DNA of 64,000 nt from Litorimonas sp051251645 (lineage in GTDB: Bacteria; Pseudomonadota; Alphaproteobacteria; Caulobacterales; Maricaulaceae), in contig JBPOEY010000001.1 in the NCBI GenBank assembly GCA_051251645.1, positions 62,001 through 126,000 on the forward strand, given 5' to 3'. The notes beneath the pieces are model-generated. The model was not told where the DNA came from, did not search any database, and worked only from the letters and a program-made list of their open reading frames with translations. This document shows, in pieces, positions 25,077 to 34,024 of the stretch; position 1 is the stretch's first letter, and every line of letters begins with the position of its first letter. Position numbers and translations under genes: made by a program.

Positions 25077-26612
25077 TTAGTCTAGCAAGACACGCTTGAG
25101 CAGTTTTCCGCTCTCAGTTCGCGGCAACGCCTCAACAATTTCGACCTCGCGCGGCACTTTGACATGGCTCATGCGGGCGCGGGCAAATTCGATCAGCTCG
25201 CCGTCGAGCCCGTCTGTTGCGACCCCGTCTACGGTCTGAATGAAGGCTTTAACCCGTTCCCCCATCACGTCGCAAGGCACGCCGAGCACGGCCGCATCCA
25301 ACACGGACGGGTGCTCCAGCAGGATATTTTCTGTCTCCTGCGGGTAGATATTCACACCGCCCGAAATGATCATGTTGGCTTTACGGTCGGTCAGGAATAA
25401 ATAGCCGTCTGCGTTCATATGTCCAATATCGCCAAGCGTGGACCAGCCTTCGCGCGTGGCGTGATAGGCGCCTTTTGTCTTGTCTGTGTCGCCATGATAT
25501 TCAAATTTGCTCTGGCCTTCGAAATAGACTGCGCCAGTCTCGTCCGGTCCTAAGACTTCGCCCGTTTCGCTATCGCAAATCCGGACCGTGCCATAGACCG
25601 CGCGCCCGACAGAGCCCGGATGCGCGAGCCATTCTGTGGCCGTCAAATGCGTCAGCCCGTTACCTTCCGACCCGGCATAATATTCCGACACAATCGGCCC
25701 AAGCCAATCAATAACGGCATGTTTGACATGAACGGGGCAGGGTGCCGCGGCATGGATGACCATGGTGAGAGACGTTAAATCATAGCGCTGACGCAAGTCT
25801 TCCGGTTGTTTGAGCAAGCGCACAAACATGGTCGGGACGACCTGCGTATGGGTAATGGCATGGGCTTCGATGCTTTTCAGGAACATCTCTTCGCGGAACT
25901 TATCCATGACGAACACATGCCCGCCCAAACGCTGCACGCTGATACAATAGGCCAGCGGTGCCGCATGATAGAGCGGGGCTGGGGAGAGGTAGCGGGTTGT
26001 CCCGGTGAATCCGAATAGGCTCGCCACCAACATGACAAACGGGCTGGGCGTTTCCACGGCATCATCCGGGAGCGTGACTTTCACGCCTTTCGGACGCCCT
26101 GTCGTGCCGGAGCTGTAGAGCATGGTCGAGCCTGCACTCTCATCCGCTATGGGAGTGTCCGGGAAGTCCGCCGCAAAGGCGTCAAAATCTGGCAGCCCGT
26201 CCATTATGTAATCGGTCCAGAAGATCATATCGTCCAGCTGCCCATCCTTTTGCAGCGCTGAGACGACCTCGCGTGACTGCCCGACCGCACCGTCCGTGAT
26301 CAGGAGTTTCGAGTCCGAGTCGCGGATAATGTAATCGGTCTCGTCATAGGACAAATGAGTCGCGACCGGGCATATCAACAAGCCCGCGCGTTGCGCCGCC
26401 CAATAGATCGGCATGAAGGAGAGGCTGTTCTTTTTCCAAATGGCGAAACGATCGCCCCGGTTCAGACCGAGCGCCCGGAGTGCATGGGCATAGCGGTTAG
26501 AAAGCGCATCCATCTCAGCATAAGTCAATTGCGCCGTGACCTCTCCGGTCGTGTCGAGCATGGACAAGGCTAGGGCGTCCGGTGTGTCTTTCGCAAACTG
26601 TCTTGGATGCAT
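25077..26612 (-). CDS. AMP-dependent acyl-CoA synthetase / ligase
   Basis: A 511-residue ANL-superfamily enzyme. The P-loop-like motif is TMLYSSGTTGRPKGVK (about residues 164-179). Further core motifs are YYAGSEGNGLT, the hinge TLGDIGHMNADGYLFLTDRKANMI, SGGVNIYP and the C-terminal PRTESGKLLKR with the catalytic Lys. It activates a carboxylic acid with ATP and transfers it to CoA; the chain or ring specificity cannot be read from sequence. A GGGAGA site precedes the ATG. It is divergent from comM and convergent with the C39-like gene. Confidence 0.92.
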   Translation of the reverse strand: MHPRQFAKDTPDALALSMLDTTGEVTAQLTYAEMDALSNRYAHALRALGLNRGDRFAIWKKNSLSFMPIYWAAQRAGLLICPVATHLSYDETDYIIRDSDSKLLITDGAVGQSREVVSALQKDGQLDDMIFWTDYIMDGLPDFDAFAADFPDTPIADESAGSTMLYSSGTTGRPKGVKVTLPDDAVETPSPFVMLVASLFGFTGTTRYLSPAPLYHAAPLAYCISVQRLGGHVFVMDKFREEMFLKSIEAHAITHTQVVPTMFVRLLKQPEDLRQRYDLTSLTMVIHAAAPCPVHVKHAVIDWLGPIVSEYYAGSEGNGLTHLTATEWLAHPGSVGRAVYGTVRICDSETGEVLGPDETGAVYFEGQSKFEYHGDTDKTKGAYHATREGWSTLGDIGHMNADGYLFLTDRKANMIISGGVNIYPQETENILLEHPSVLDAAVLGVPCDVMGERVKAFIQTVDGVATDGLDGELIEFARARMSHVKVPREVEIVEALPRTESGKLLKRVLLD

Positions 26613-26788
26613 GGCGATCTCCCTTATGTGTCTGTGTGCGGGTCAGATTTGGCTTCGACAAGGCCATGAGCGTCCTCATCAGAAATGTGGAAGAATGTCC
26701 CATAATATCTATAAAGTTCTTGATTTGTTCTTTCTAATCTGATTGCATCGGAGCGCGTCGAAGATAGACGCCCTTAATGGAGGGTCAC

Positions 26789-28345
26789 ATGGTCGCCCGG
26801 ATCAGCACGGTTTCATTTGAAGGCGCAGAGGCCCGCCGCGTTGATGTTCAGGTCCAAGTGGCGTCCGCGGGCCGTCCACATTTCGCCATTGTCGGCCTCG
26901 CCGATAAAGCGGTGGCGGAGAGCCGGGAACGGGTGACCTCCGCTTTTGCGTCGCTCGGACTGTCGCTGCATGGCAAGCGTGTGACGGTCAATCTCGCGCC
27001 CGCGGATTTACCGAAAGAAGGCGCGCATTATGATCTGCCCATTGCGTTAGGGTTGATGGGCGCGCTGGGGGTTGTTCCGGCAGAGGAACTCGAAAGTTAT
27101 GCCGCGATTGGTGAGCTGGCGTTAGATGGCACATTGGCCGCGGTCCCCGGGGCTCTGCCCGCAGCCGTCATGGCCAATAGTCATGACCTTGGACTGATCT
27201 GCCCTGAGCCGAATGGGGCGGAGGCGGCATGGGCTGGCGACCTTCCTTTACTTGCGCCGCGCACGCTCATTGGACTGATCAATCATTTTAAAGGCACGCA
27301 AGTGTTGGCGCGTCCTGAACCCGGGATGTTGCTTGATCGGACCGACCAAGGCCCGGACTTGCGCGATGTGCGCGGCCAAGAAAGTGCGAAGCGGGCGCTA
27401 GAAGTCTGCGCGGCAGGCGGGCACAATCTGCTGATGGTCGGCCCGCCGGGGTCGGGTAAATCGATGTTGGCCGAACGGCTGCCCGGCCTCTTGCCGCCGC
27501 TGAACGCGCGCGAATTGCTGGATGTGTCGATGATCCATTCGGTGGCCGGACTGCTAGAGCGCGGAAAACTGACTCGCGCCCGTCCGTTTCGCTCCCCGCA
27601 TCATTCCGCCTCCATGGCGGCGCTCGTGGGCGGCGGGGCGAAGGCGCGTCCGGGCGAAGCGTCCTTGGCCCACCGCGGCGTCTTGTTTCTCGATGAGCTG
27701 CCGGAATTTACGCCGCAAGTGCTCGATAGTTTGCGCCAGCCGCTGGAAACGGGGAAAATCGCGGTGGCCCGGGCCAATGCCCATATTACCTATCCCGCGC
27801 GCTTCCAATTAGTGGCGGCGATGAACCCGTGTCGCTGTGGAACAGCGGGCGCGGACGGGATTGCGTGTCGTCGGGGCGCACGCTGTGCGGCCGATTATCA
27901 GGCGCGCGTCTCTGGTCCGTTTATGGACCGTATTGATATTCAAATTGATGTTCCGGCCGTTACGCCAGCTGATCTGGCGCTCCCTCCGTGCGCCGAAGGA
28001 ACAGCGGAGGTGGCGGCCCGGGTGGCGCGGGCGCGCGACATTCAAATGGACCGGAACGCCGGGATGACCAATGCGGAGTTACCGCAAGACCGGCTCGACC
28101 ATGTGGCGGAACCCGATGGCGAAGGGCGCCGCTTGCTCATACAAGCCGCGGAAACGCTGGGCTTAACGGCGCGCGGTTATCACCGCACCTTGCGGGTGGC
28201 GCGAACGCTCGCGGATCTGTCGGGCTCTGATCGTGTGCACCGCTTGCATATTGCCGAAGCCTTGTCCCACCGTCGCGTGCGTCAGGGGTCGACTGGCGGC
28301 AGGATGACCGCTCAACGCACGGCTCGTAATCCGTTTTATCGTTAA
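26789..28345 (+). CDS. comM: YifB/ComM-family Mg-chelatase-like AAA ATPase
   Basis: A 518-residue protein. The start at 26789 follows GGAGG by 6 nt; an in-frame ATG at 26777 lies upstream of that site. An N-terminal Lon-like ChlI domain (about 1-175, FEGAEARRVDVQVQVASAG) precedes the AAA+ module: Walker A GPPGSGKSMLAERLPG near residue 224, Walker B VLFLDELPEF, and a zinc-type cluster NPCRCGTAG...CRRGARC. ComM is a branch-migration helicase that helps integrate DNA in natural transformation. It is monocistronic here and divergent from the acyl-CoA ligase. Confidence 0.93.
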   Translation: MVARISTVSFEGAEARRVDVQVQVASAGRPHFAIVGLADKAVAESRERVTSAFASLGLSLHGKRVTVNLAPADLPKEGAHYDLPIALGLMGALGVVPAEELESYAAIGELALDGTLAAVPGALPAAVMANSHDLGLICPEPNGAEAAWAGDLPLLAPRTLIGLINHFKGTQVLARPEPGMLLDRTDQGPDLRDVRGQESAKRALEVCAAGGHNLLMVGPPGSGKSMLAERLPGLLPPLNARELLDVSMIHSVAGLLERGKLTRARPFRSPHHSASMAALVGGGAKARPGEASLAHRGVLFLDELPEFTPQVLDSLRQPLETGKIAVARANAHITYPARFQLVAAMNPCRCGTAGADGIACRRGARCAADYQARVSGPFMDRIDIQIDVPAVTPADLALPPCAEGTAEVAARVARARDIQMDRNAGMTNAELPQDRLDHVAEPDGEGRRLLIQAAETLGLTARGYHRTLRVARTLADLSGSDRVHRLHIAEALSHRRVRQGSTGGRMTAQRTARNPFYR

Positions 28346-28509
28346 TGGGCTTAACTAACTTTCGGCTAATGACGGCGCAAAGCAGCCAAATTTTCTCTTA
28401 AGCTGACGCACAGTTTTTCTGTCGCGGTAAGATGAAATTAAGGTTGTTTTGTCACTTTAGGCAAACAGTTCGTGTCTATTCACATGAATATGAACTGCCG
28501 AGGAGCGTA

Positions 28510-29703
28510 ATGACCCGATCGCCGGATGATATTTTCGCCGCCCAATTCTGGGCTTGGCCTGACCCCGCGCTCAAGCGTGATCCGCACGGGCGCGTGATTT
28601 TTGTCAATGCGGCCTTCCTGCAAATGTTTGGGGGCAGTGTCGAAGCGTGGCAAGGCCAAGTCATTCAAGGGTGGTCTGCGCCGCAACCCGGACCGCAACC
28701 TTATCGTTTTGAAATTCGTACTCCGTCGGCGGAGGGATATCCTGAGCAAGTCTATGACTGGCTTGAATCTTGTGGCGCTGACGGCAGCGGTTTTGCCCTT
28801 GCGCGCAATGTGACGGCCTTTGTCGAAGCACAGCAGGTCGCCCCTGCGCCTGTGCAAGCTCAGCCTGCTCAATCATATGCCGCAGAGCCTCCCCAAGCTG
28901 ACACGCCGGCGGCTGAAGCGCCTGCGCCTACGCCACAAACTGTCCCGGAACTCGATCTTGCGGGTTATGTTGCCGCGGCGAGCGCTGCACCTGAAGCTGC
29001 GCCTGCGCCGGAGCCTATTGTCGCCGCTCCGCTAGCGGCCCCAATTGCTGCCCCGCCGCAAGCCGCGCCTGCGCCCGAACCGCAACCCGTTGAAGCGGCG
29101 CAACCCACGGCGACCCTTCTCGAGGTCAATCCCCATGACACATATTCGCATGTCGAGCCTGAGCGTGATTTTGAACGCCGGGCGCTTCCAATCGAAAGCG
29201 ATGATTCCATCTTGGGCAATAACTGGCGCGATGCCGTGATTGCGAAGGCGATTGGGGGCGATGAAGAAAGCCATTCCGCAACACGTGACCATAGCGCTCC
29301 CTCTCGTTCAGGGACGATCCGAATCCTTTTGGCCGAAGATAACGCCATCAATGCGCTGCTAACGCGTACGCTTTTGGAAGCAGACGGTCACATGGTTGAT
29401 ACCGTGGAAGACGGTGTGCTCGCCGTCGACGCCATGAAGACCCAAGAATATGATATGATCTTCATGGATATGCGTATGCCGAATATGGATGGGTTGGAAG
29501 CGACCCGGAAAATTCGGGGTTTGTCCAATGTCTCCAAGGACCTGCCAATTGTGGCGCTGACGGCCAATGCCTTTGATGATGACCGCAACGCTTGCTTTGA
29601 CTCCGGCATGAATGATTTCATGACCAAGCCCGTGAGCGCGGAAGAACTCTCTGAAATGGTTGTGCGTTGGACAACGCAGCGCGAACAAAGGCTCGCGAGC
29701 TAA
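28510..29703 (+). CDS. PAS-linker-receiver protein without a kinase core
   Basis: A 397-residue protein from the ATG at 28510, which is preceded by GAGGAG. Residues about 10-100 resemble a PAS sensor (WPDPALKRDPHGRVIFVNAAF). Residues about 105-205 are a Pro/Ala/Glu-rich linker and 205-265 a variable stretch. From about 268 to the end is a receiver domain of hybrid-kinase type: ILLAEDNAINALL with the acidic pair, phospho-Asp320 in IFMDMRMPNMDG, VALTANA and the Lys of FMTKPV. No HisKA or HATPase segment is present between PAS and REC. It could accept phosphate from ChpT or another kinase and signal through the PAS part. It is followed by an AmpG-like gene. Confidence 0.82.
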   Translation: MTRSPDDIFAAQFWAWPDPALKRDPHGRVIFVNAAFLQMFGGSVEAWQGQVIQGWSAPQPGPQPYRFEIRTPSAEGYPEQVYDWLESCGADGSGFALARNVTAFVEAQQVAPAPVQAQPAQSYAAEPPQADTPAAEAPAPTPQTVPELDLAGYVAAASAAPEAAPAPEPIVAAPLAAPIAAPPQAAPAPEPQPVEAAQPTATLLEVNPHDTYSHVEPERDFERRALPIESDDSILGNNWRDAVIAKAIGGDEESHSATRDHSAPSRSGTIRILLAEDNAINALLTRTLLEADGHMVDTVEDGVLAVDAMKTQEYDMIFMDMRMPNMDGLEATRKIRGLSNVSKDLPIVALTANAFDDDRNACFDSGMNDFMTKPVSAEELSEMVVRWTTQREQRLAS

Positions 29704-29768
29704 ACAAAACTAATCAGCTTACCGCATCTCCGCTTGTTTGCGTCGCTTGGACGGGGCAAACCGCATAG

Positions 29769-31376
29769 ATGAGCGACCCCCAAACCCCTTCCAAACCTGC
29801 AAAGCCTAGGTTGTCCGCGACAATGTCGCAAATCGCGCGATCACCGCGAAACCTTGCCATGCTGTTCTTAGGGGCCAGCGCGGGCCTGCCGATTTTGCTG
29901 GTCTACACCGTGCTATCGATGTGGATGCGCGAAGCGGGCGTGTCACGCTCGACAATTGGTTTTTTCGTCTGGGTTGGTTTTGCTTACAGTCTGAAGTTTC
30001 TCTGGGCTCCCTTGGTCGATCGTGTCCGTATTCCCGGATTTTCAAATTGGCTCGGAAACCGTCGCGGTTGGACCTTGTTTGCGATTCTAGGAACCGCCTT
30101 AGCGATGTGGGGGATGAGCCTTCAAGATCCTTCCGGTGATTTAGAGGCCCTTGCCGTTTGTGCCGTTCTCATCGCGTTCGCGTCCGCAACACTTGATATT
30201 TGTGTGGATGCATGGCGGGTCGATAATGCCTCCAATGCGGATCAGGCCATGGTCAGCGCGATCTATCAGCTTGGATATCGCTTTGGTATGATCGCAGCTT
30301 TAACCGGTGGGCTGTTCATTGCTGACATTGGTGGGTATCAAATGACCTATCTTGTCCTTGGCGGTTTGGCGGTTTTGGGTGGATCGACATCTCTTTGGAT
30401 GCCCGACATTACGGCCGCAAAGGGACAAGCTTACAATCCGGTGATTTCAATCGCATTGGGCCTTGGCACACTTGTGGGTATCGCTGCAATGTTATGGTTT
30501 GGGATGATGGAGGGTGGATGGCTTCGAATCGTCATTGGTTGGCTTGGCGGCGTGCTCGGCCTCGTGCCCAAAGGCCTTGCCGGCGGACTCTTCATCTTCG
30601 TTCTGGCCTCTCCTTTTTTGATCGCGCTTTGGTTTATTAGCCGCCCGGGTCGCGCGCAGCTAAAGACTGGCACGGTCTATGCGGTTCCTATTCTGGGTGA
30701 CTTTGCAGACCTCGTGCGGCGCACGGGTGTCATGGCGCTGGTCGTTCTTGCGATTATTGTGACTTACCGAATTTCCGACACAACCATGGGCGTCATGGCG
30801 GGACCCCTCTATATCGATCTTGGCTATGAGAAATCAGTCATTGGAACGGTTAAAGGCGCTTTCGGAATTTCAGTGCTTATCTTCGGCGCTTTCTTGGGAG
30901 GGCTGTCGGCCATCCGATACGGGATGGGACGATCCATGGTGATCGGCGCTATTCTGACAATTTTGACGAACCTCGCCTTTGCGTGGTTAGCACAAGTCGA
31001 AACACCGCGCGCGGCCTATTTGTTCGTGACCATCGGAGCGGATAATGTTGCGGCAGGATTTGCGGGGTCTATCTTTATCGCGTTCATGAGTATCCTCGCG
31101 AACAAAGCGATGAGCGCGACCCAATATGCTCTGTATAGTTCTCTGTTCGCCTTTTTCGGGAAGTCACTCGCAGGCTTCTCCGGTGTGTTGGCCGATGCTG
31201 TCGAGTATCAAAACTTCTTCGTCATCACCGCCATTTTCGGTGTGCCCGCCTTGCTCTTATCGATTTGGATTTGGTTGAGCGGGTTTATCGATGGAATCGA
31301 TGAGGATTCAACGCCAAAGACCGGGCCGTTTGTGGAGAGTGCCTTGGCGCCAAGACTTGAGCAAAAGACCGAATAG
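29769..31376 (+). CDS. AmpG-like MFS permease
   Basis: A 535-residue major-facilitator protein with about 12-14 hydrophobic segments. It carries the AmpG-type N-terminal block (RNLAMLFLGASAGLPILLVYTVLSMWM, here read across residues ~27-53), a WAPLVDR loop between helices 2 and 3, and DICVDAWRV after helix 4. AmpG imports anhydromuropeptides for peptidoglycan recycling, which would fit with the MltA in this window. Related permeases carry other substrates, so the substrate is moderately supported. It lies 65 nt after the PAS-REC gene and 14 nt before mutS. Confidence 0.82.
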   Translation: MSDPQTPSKPAKPRLSATMSQIARSPRNLAMLFLGASAGLPILLVYTVLSMWMREAGVSRSTIGFFVWVGFAYSLKFLWAPLVDRVRIPGFSNWLGNRRGWTLFAILGTALAMWGMSLQDPSGDLEALAVCAVLIAFASATLDICVDAWRVDNASNADQAMVSAIYQLGYRFGMIAALTGGLFIADIGGYQMTYLVLGGLAVLGGSTSLWMPDITAAKGQAYNPVISIALGLGTLVGIAAMLWFGMMEGGWLRIVIGWLGGVLGLVPKGLAGGLFIFVLASPFLIALWFISRPGRAQLKTGTVYAVPILGDFADLVRRTGVMALVVLAIIVTYRISDTTMGVMAGPLYIDLGYEKSVIGTVKGAFGISVLIFGAFLGGLSAIRYGMGRSMVIGAILTILTNLAFAWLAQVETPRAAYLFVTIGADNVAAGFAGSIFIAFMSILANKAMSATQYALYSSLFAFFGKSLAGFSGVLADAVEYQNFFVITAIFGVPALLLSIWIWLSGFIDGIDEDSTPKTGPFVESALAPRLEQKTE

Positions 31377-31390
31377 GGACCAACTGAGAC

Positions 31391-34024
31391 GTGAGCACCA
31401 CCCCCTCAAAACCCACACCCATGATGGTGCAATATCTGGGCATCAAGAATGATGTGGGACCAGACGCGCTGCTGTTTTACCGCATGGGCGACTTTTATGA
31501 GCTGTTTTTTGACGACGCGGTCAAGGCGGCAGCGGCGCTCGATATTGCGCTGACGAAACGCGGGACGCATGCAGGGGAGCCGATCCCGATGTGTGGTGTC
31601 CCAGCACATGCAAGCGAGGCCTACCTCGCCCGGTTGATTAAGTTGGGCTTCCGCGTTGCCGTGTGTGAACAGACGGAAAATCCGGCAGAGGCCAAAAAAC
31701 GCGGCTCCAAATCCGTTGTCCGGCGTGAAGTGGTTCGCTTGGTCACACCCGGAACTCTGTCGGAAGACACACTCCTTGACGCGCGCGACGCGAACATCTT
31801 AGCGGCGGTCGTAACGGGCTTGAGCGGCGATGCCGCGCTGGCATGGGCCGATGTGTCAGATGGCAGCTTCCAGACCTGCGCCCTTGCCCCGGATGACTTA
31901 CTGGCGGAAGTCATGGCTTTGCGCCCGTCAGAGCTTTTGATCCCCGAAACACTTTATGCTGATTGGGCCGATCAAGGGCTGACGCTGACACCGTTAGCGT
32001 CGACGAAATTTGACCGACGTGCCGCCGAACGTTTACTCGGCGACCGCTTTGATGTGGCGTCGCTCGACGGATTTGGCGACTTCTCACCTGAAGAAATTCG
32101 CGCCGCGGGCGCGTTGATTGATTATGTTGAATTGACCCAAGCAGGCGATCGGGTCGCCTTAGCGCCGCCGCGCCGGACAATGCGCTCAGGTTGGCTGTCG
32201 ATCGATAGCGCAACCCGCGCGAGCCTCGAAATTGACCGCACCTTGCAGGGCAAGCGTAAGGGTAGCTTGTTGTCCGTCATTGACCGCACGGTCACGGGTC
32301 CAGGGGCCCGTCTTTTGGCGTCTCGCCTGTCACGACCGCTGATGGATGTCACGGCGATTAGAAACCGGTTGGAGGCTGTCTCGCAGTTACATGACGAGAC
32401 GGAGTGGCGCGGCGCGCTGTTGGGTCATCTGAAAGCCACGGGCGATGCGGCGCGCGGGTTATCTCGGCTACAGCTGGGACGCGGTGGACCGCGCGATTTG
32501 ATCACAATCCGGGCTGCGATTGCCGCCGGCGAAGCGATCAATGCCGACCTCGCGCAACGCCCCAACATCAACCCGGCGGCTGAATTGGACATTCACCTCC
32601 AAGCCCTATCTTTAGCCGATAAATCGAATCTCGCGCAGCTCGCGCGCAACTTGACGAAAGCGTTGGTCGAAGATCCGCCGATGCAGGCGCGCGATGGGGG
32701 TTTGATTGCGAAAGGCTGGTCACCTGAAATTGATCGGCTGCGGTCGCTACGGGATGAAACCCGGCGCTCAGTCGCCGCGCTGCAGGGGAAATATGCGGTC
32801 GCCACAGGGGTGACGGCGATCAAAATCAAGCACAACAATGTGCTGGGCTACTTTATCGAAGTAAGCCCTAAACATGCCGATACAATGTTGGGTCGCGACG
32901 ATTTCATTCATCGTCAGACGCTTGTGTCTGGCGTTCGGTTTACGACGACGGAACTCTCCGCGCTGGACCGCGAAATTTCGGGCGCGGCCGATAAGGTGCA
33001 AGGATTAGAGCTGGCGGAATTTGAGCGGTTCCGAGAGCATGTGTCCGAACTCGCTGCACCGATCCGCAATATTGCCAATGCGCTGGCCGCATTGGATGTG
33101 TACGCAGGCTTAGCATTGTGGGCGCTGGAAAGCGGCGCGACGAAACCCGTCATCGATGACAGCGTCGCCCTGGAAATTGATGCGGGTCGACACCCTGTCG
33201 TCGAAGCGGCGCTGGCGCGCGGGTCCGCGACCCGGTTTACTCCCAATGATACACGGCTTAACGGCGATGGGATTGATTGCCCGCGTCTGGCTTTGATTAC
33301 CGGCCCTAATATGGCCGGTAAATCGACCTATTTGCGCCAAACAGCGCTCATAGTGCTGTTGGCGCAAGCGGGCTCATTCGTGCCCGCGCGGCGGGCTCGC
33401 ATTGGGTTGGTGGACCGTCTATTTAGCCGCGTTGGGGCATCAGATGATCTCTCGCGAGGGCGGTCGACCTTTATGGTGGAAATGATCGAAACGGCGGCAA
33501 TTTTGAACCAATCGACAGATCGCAGCTTTGTCATCTTGGACGAAATTGGGCGCGGCACGGCGACCTTTGATGGGTTGTCGATCGCGTGGGCAGCAGTCGA
33601 ACACCTCCATGCAGTCAACAAAAGTCGCGCGCTTTTCGCCACGCATTATCATGAATTGACGGAGCTTGTGTCATCACTGGACGGGGCTAAAAACCTGTCC
33701 TTGCGCGCGCGGGAACATGATGGAGACTTGATCTTTCTGCATGATGTCAAAGAGGGGGCGGCAGACCGCTCTTATGGTATTCAAGTGGCCAAACTCGCCG
33801 GACTGCCGCCTGCCGCCGTGGCGCGGGCTAAGTCTGTTTTAGAACGGCTAGAAGCAGACGGGACCGATCTGGGTATTGTCGACTTACCCTTGTTCACGGC
33901 CACGCCGCCTGCGCTAAAACAACAGCCCAGTGCCGTCGAAGAGGCGTTAAAAGCGGTCAATCCGGATGTCTTAAGCCCGCGCGACGCGCTAGACTTAATC
34001 TATGCGTTGAAAGATAAAGTCTAG
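31391..34024 (+). CDS. mutS: DNA mismatch repair protein MutS
   Basis: An 877-residue protein with a GTG start. The mismatch-recognition domain contains MGDFYELFFDD with the Phe-x-Glu wedge. Connector, lever and clamp domains follow, then the ATPase: Walker A GPNMAGKSTYLRQ, the STFMVEM signature and Walker B VILDEIGRGTATFDGLS. The length is typical. It recognises base mismatches and recruits MutL. It begins 14 nt after the AmpG-like gene, and glnD starts at the base after its stop codon, a conserved alphaproteobacterial arrangement. Confidence 0.97.
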   Translation: MSTTPSKPTPMMVQYLGIKNDVGPDALLFYRMGDFYELFFDDAVKAAAALDIALTKRGTHAGEPIPMCGVPAHASEAYLARLIKLGFRVAVCEQTENPAEAKKRGSKSVVRREVVRLVTPGTLSEDTLLDARDANILAAVVTGLSGDAALAWADVSDGSFQTCALAPDDLLAEVMALRPSELLIPETLYADWADQGLTLTPLASTKFDRRAAERLLGDRFDVASLDGFGDFSPEEIRAAGALIDYVELTQAGDRVALAPPRRTMRSGWLSIDSATRASLEIDRTLQGKRKGSLLSVIDRTVTGPGARLLASRLSRPLMDVTAIRNRLEAVSQLHDETEWRGALLGHLKATGDAARGLSRLQLGRGGPRDLITIRAAIAAGEAINADLAQRPNINPAAELDIHLQALSLADKSNLAQLARNLTKALVEDPPMQARDGGLIAKGWSPEIDRLRSLRDETRRSVAALQGKYAVATGVTAIKIKHNNVLGYFIEVSPKHADTMLGRDDFIHRQTLVSGVRFTTTELSALDREISGAADKVQGLELAEFERFREHVSELAAPIRNIANALAALDVYAGLALWALESGATKPVIDDSVALEIDAGRHPVVEAALARGSATRFTPNDTRLNGDGIDCPRLALITGPNMAGKSTYLRQTALIVLLAQAGSFVPARRARIGLVDRLFSRVGASDDLSRGRSTFMVEMIETAAILNQSTDRSFVILDEIGRGTATFDGLSIAWAAVEHLHAVNKSRALFATHYHELTELVSSLDGAKNLSLRAREHDGDLIFLHDVKEGAADRSYGIQVAKLAGLPPAAVARAKSVLERLEADGTDLGIVDLPLFTATPPALKQQPSAVEEALKAVNPDVLSPRDALDLIYALKDKV

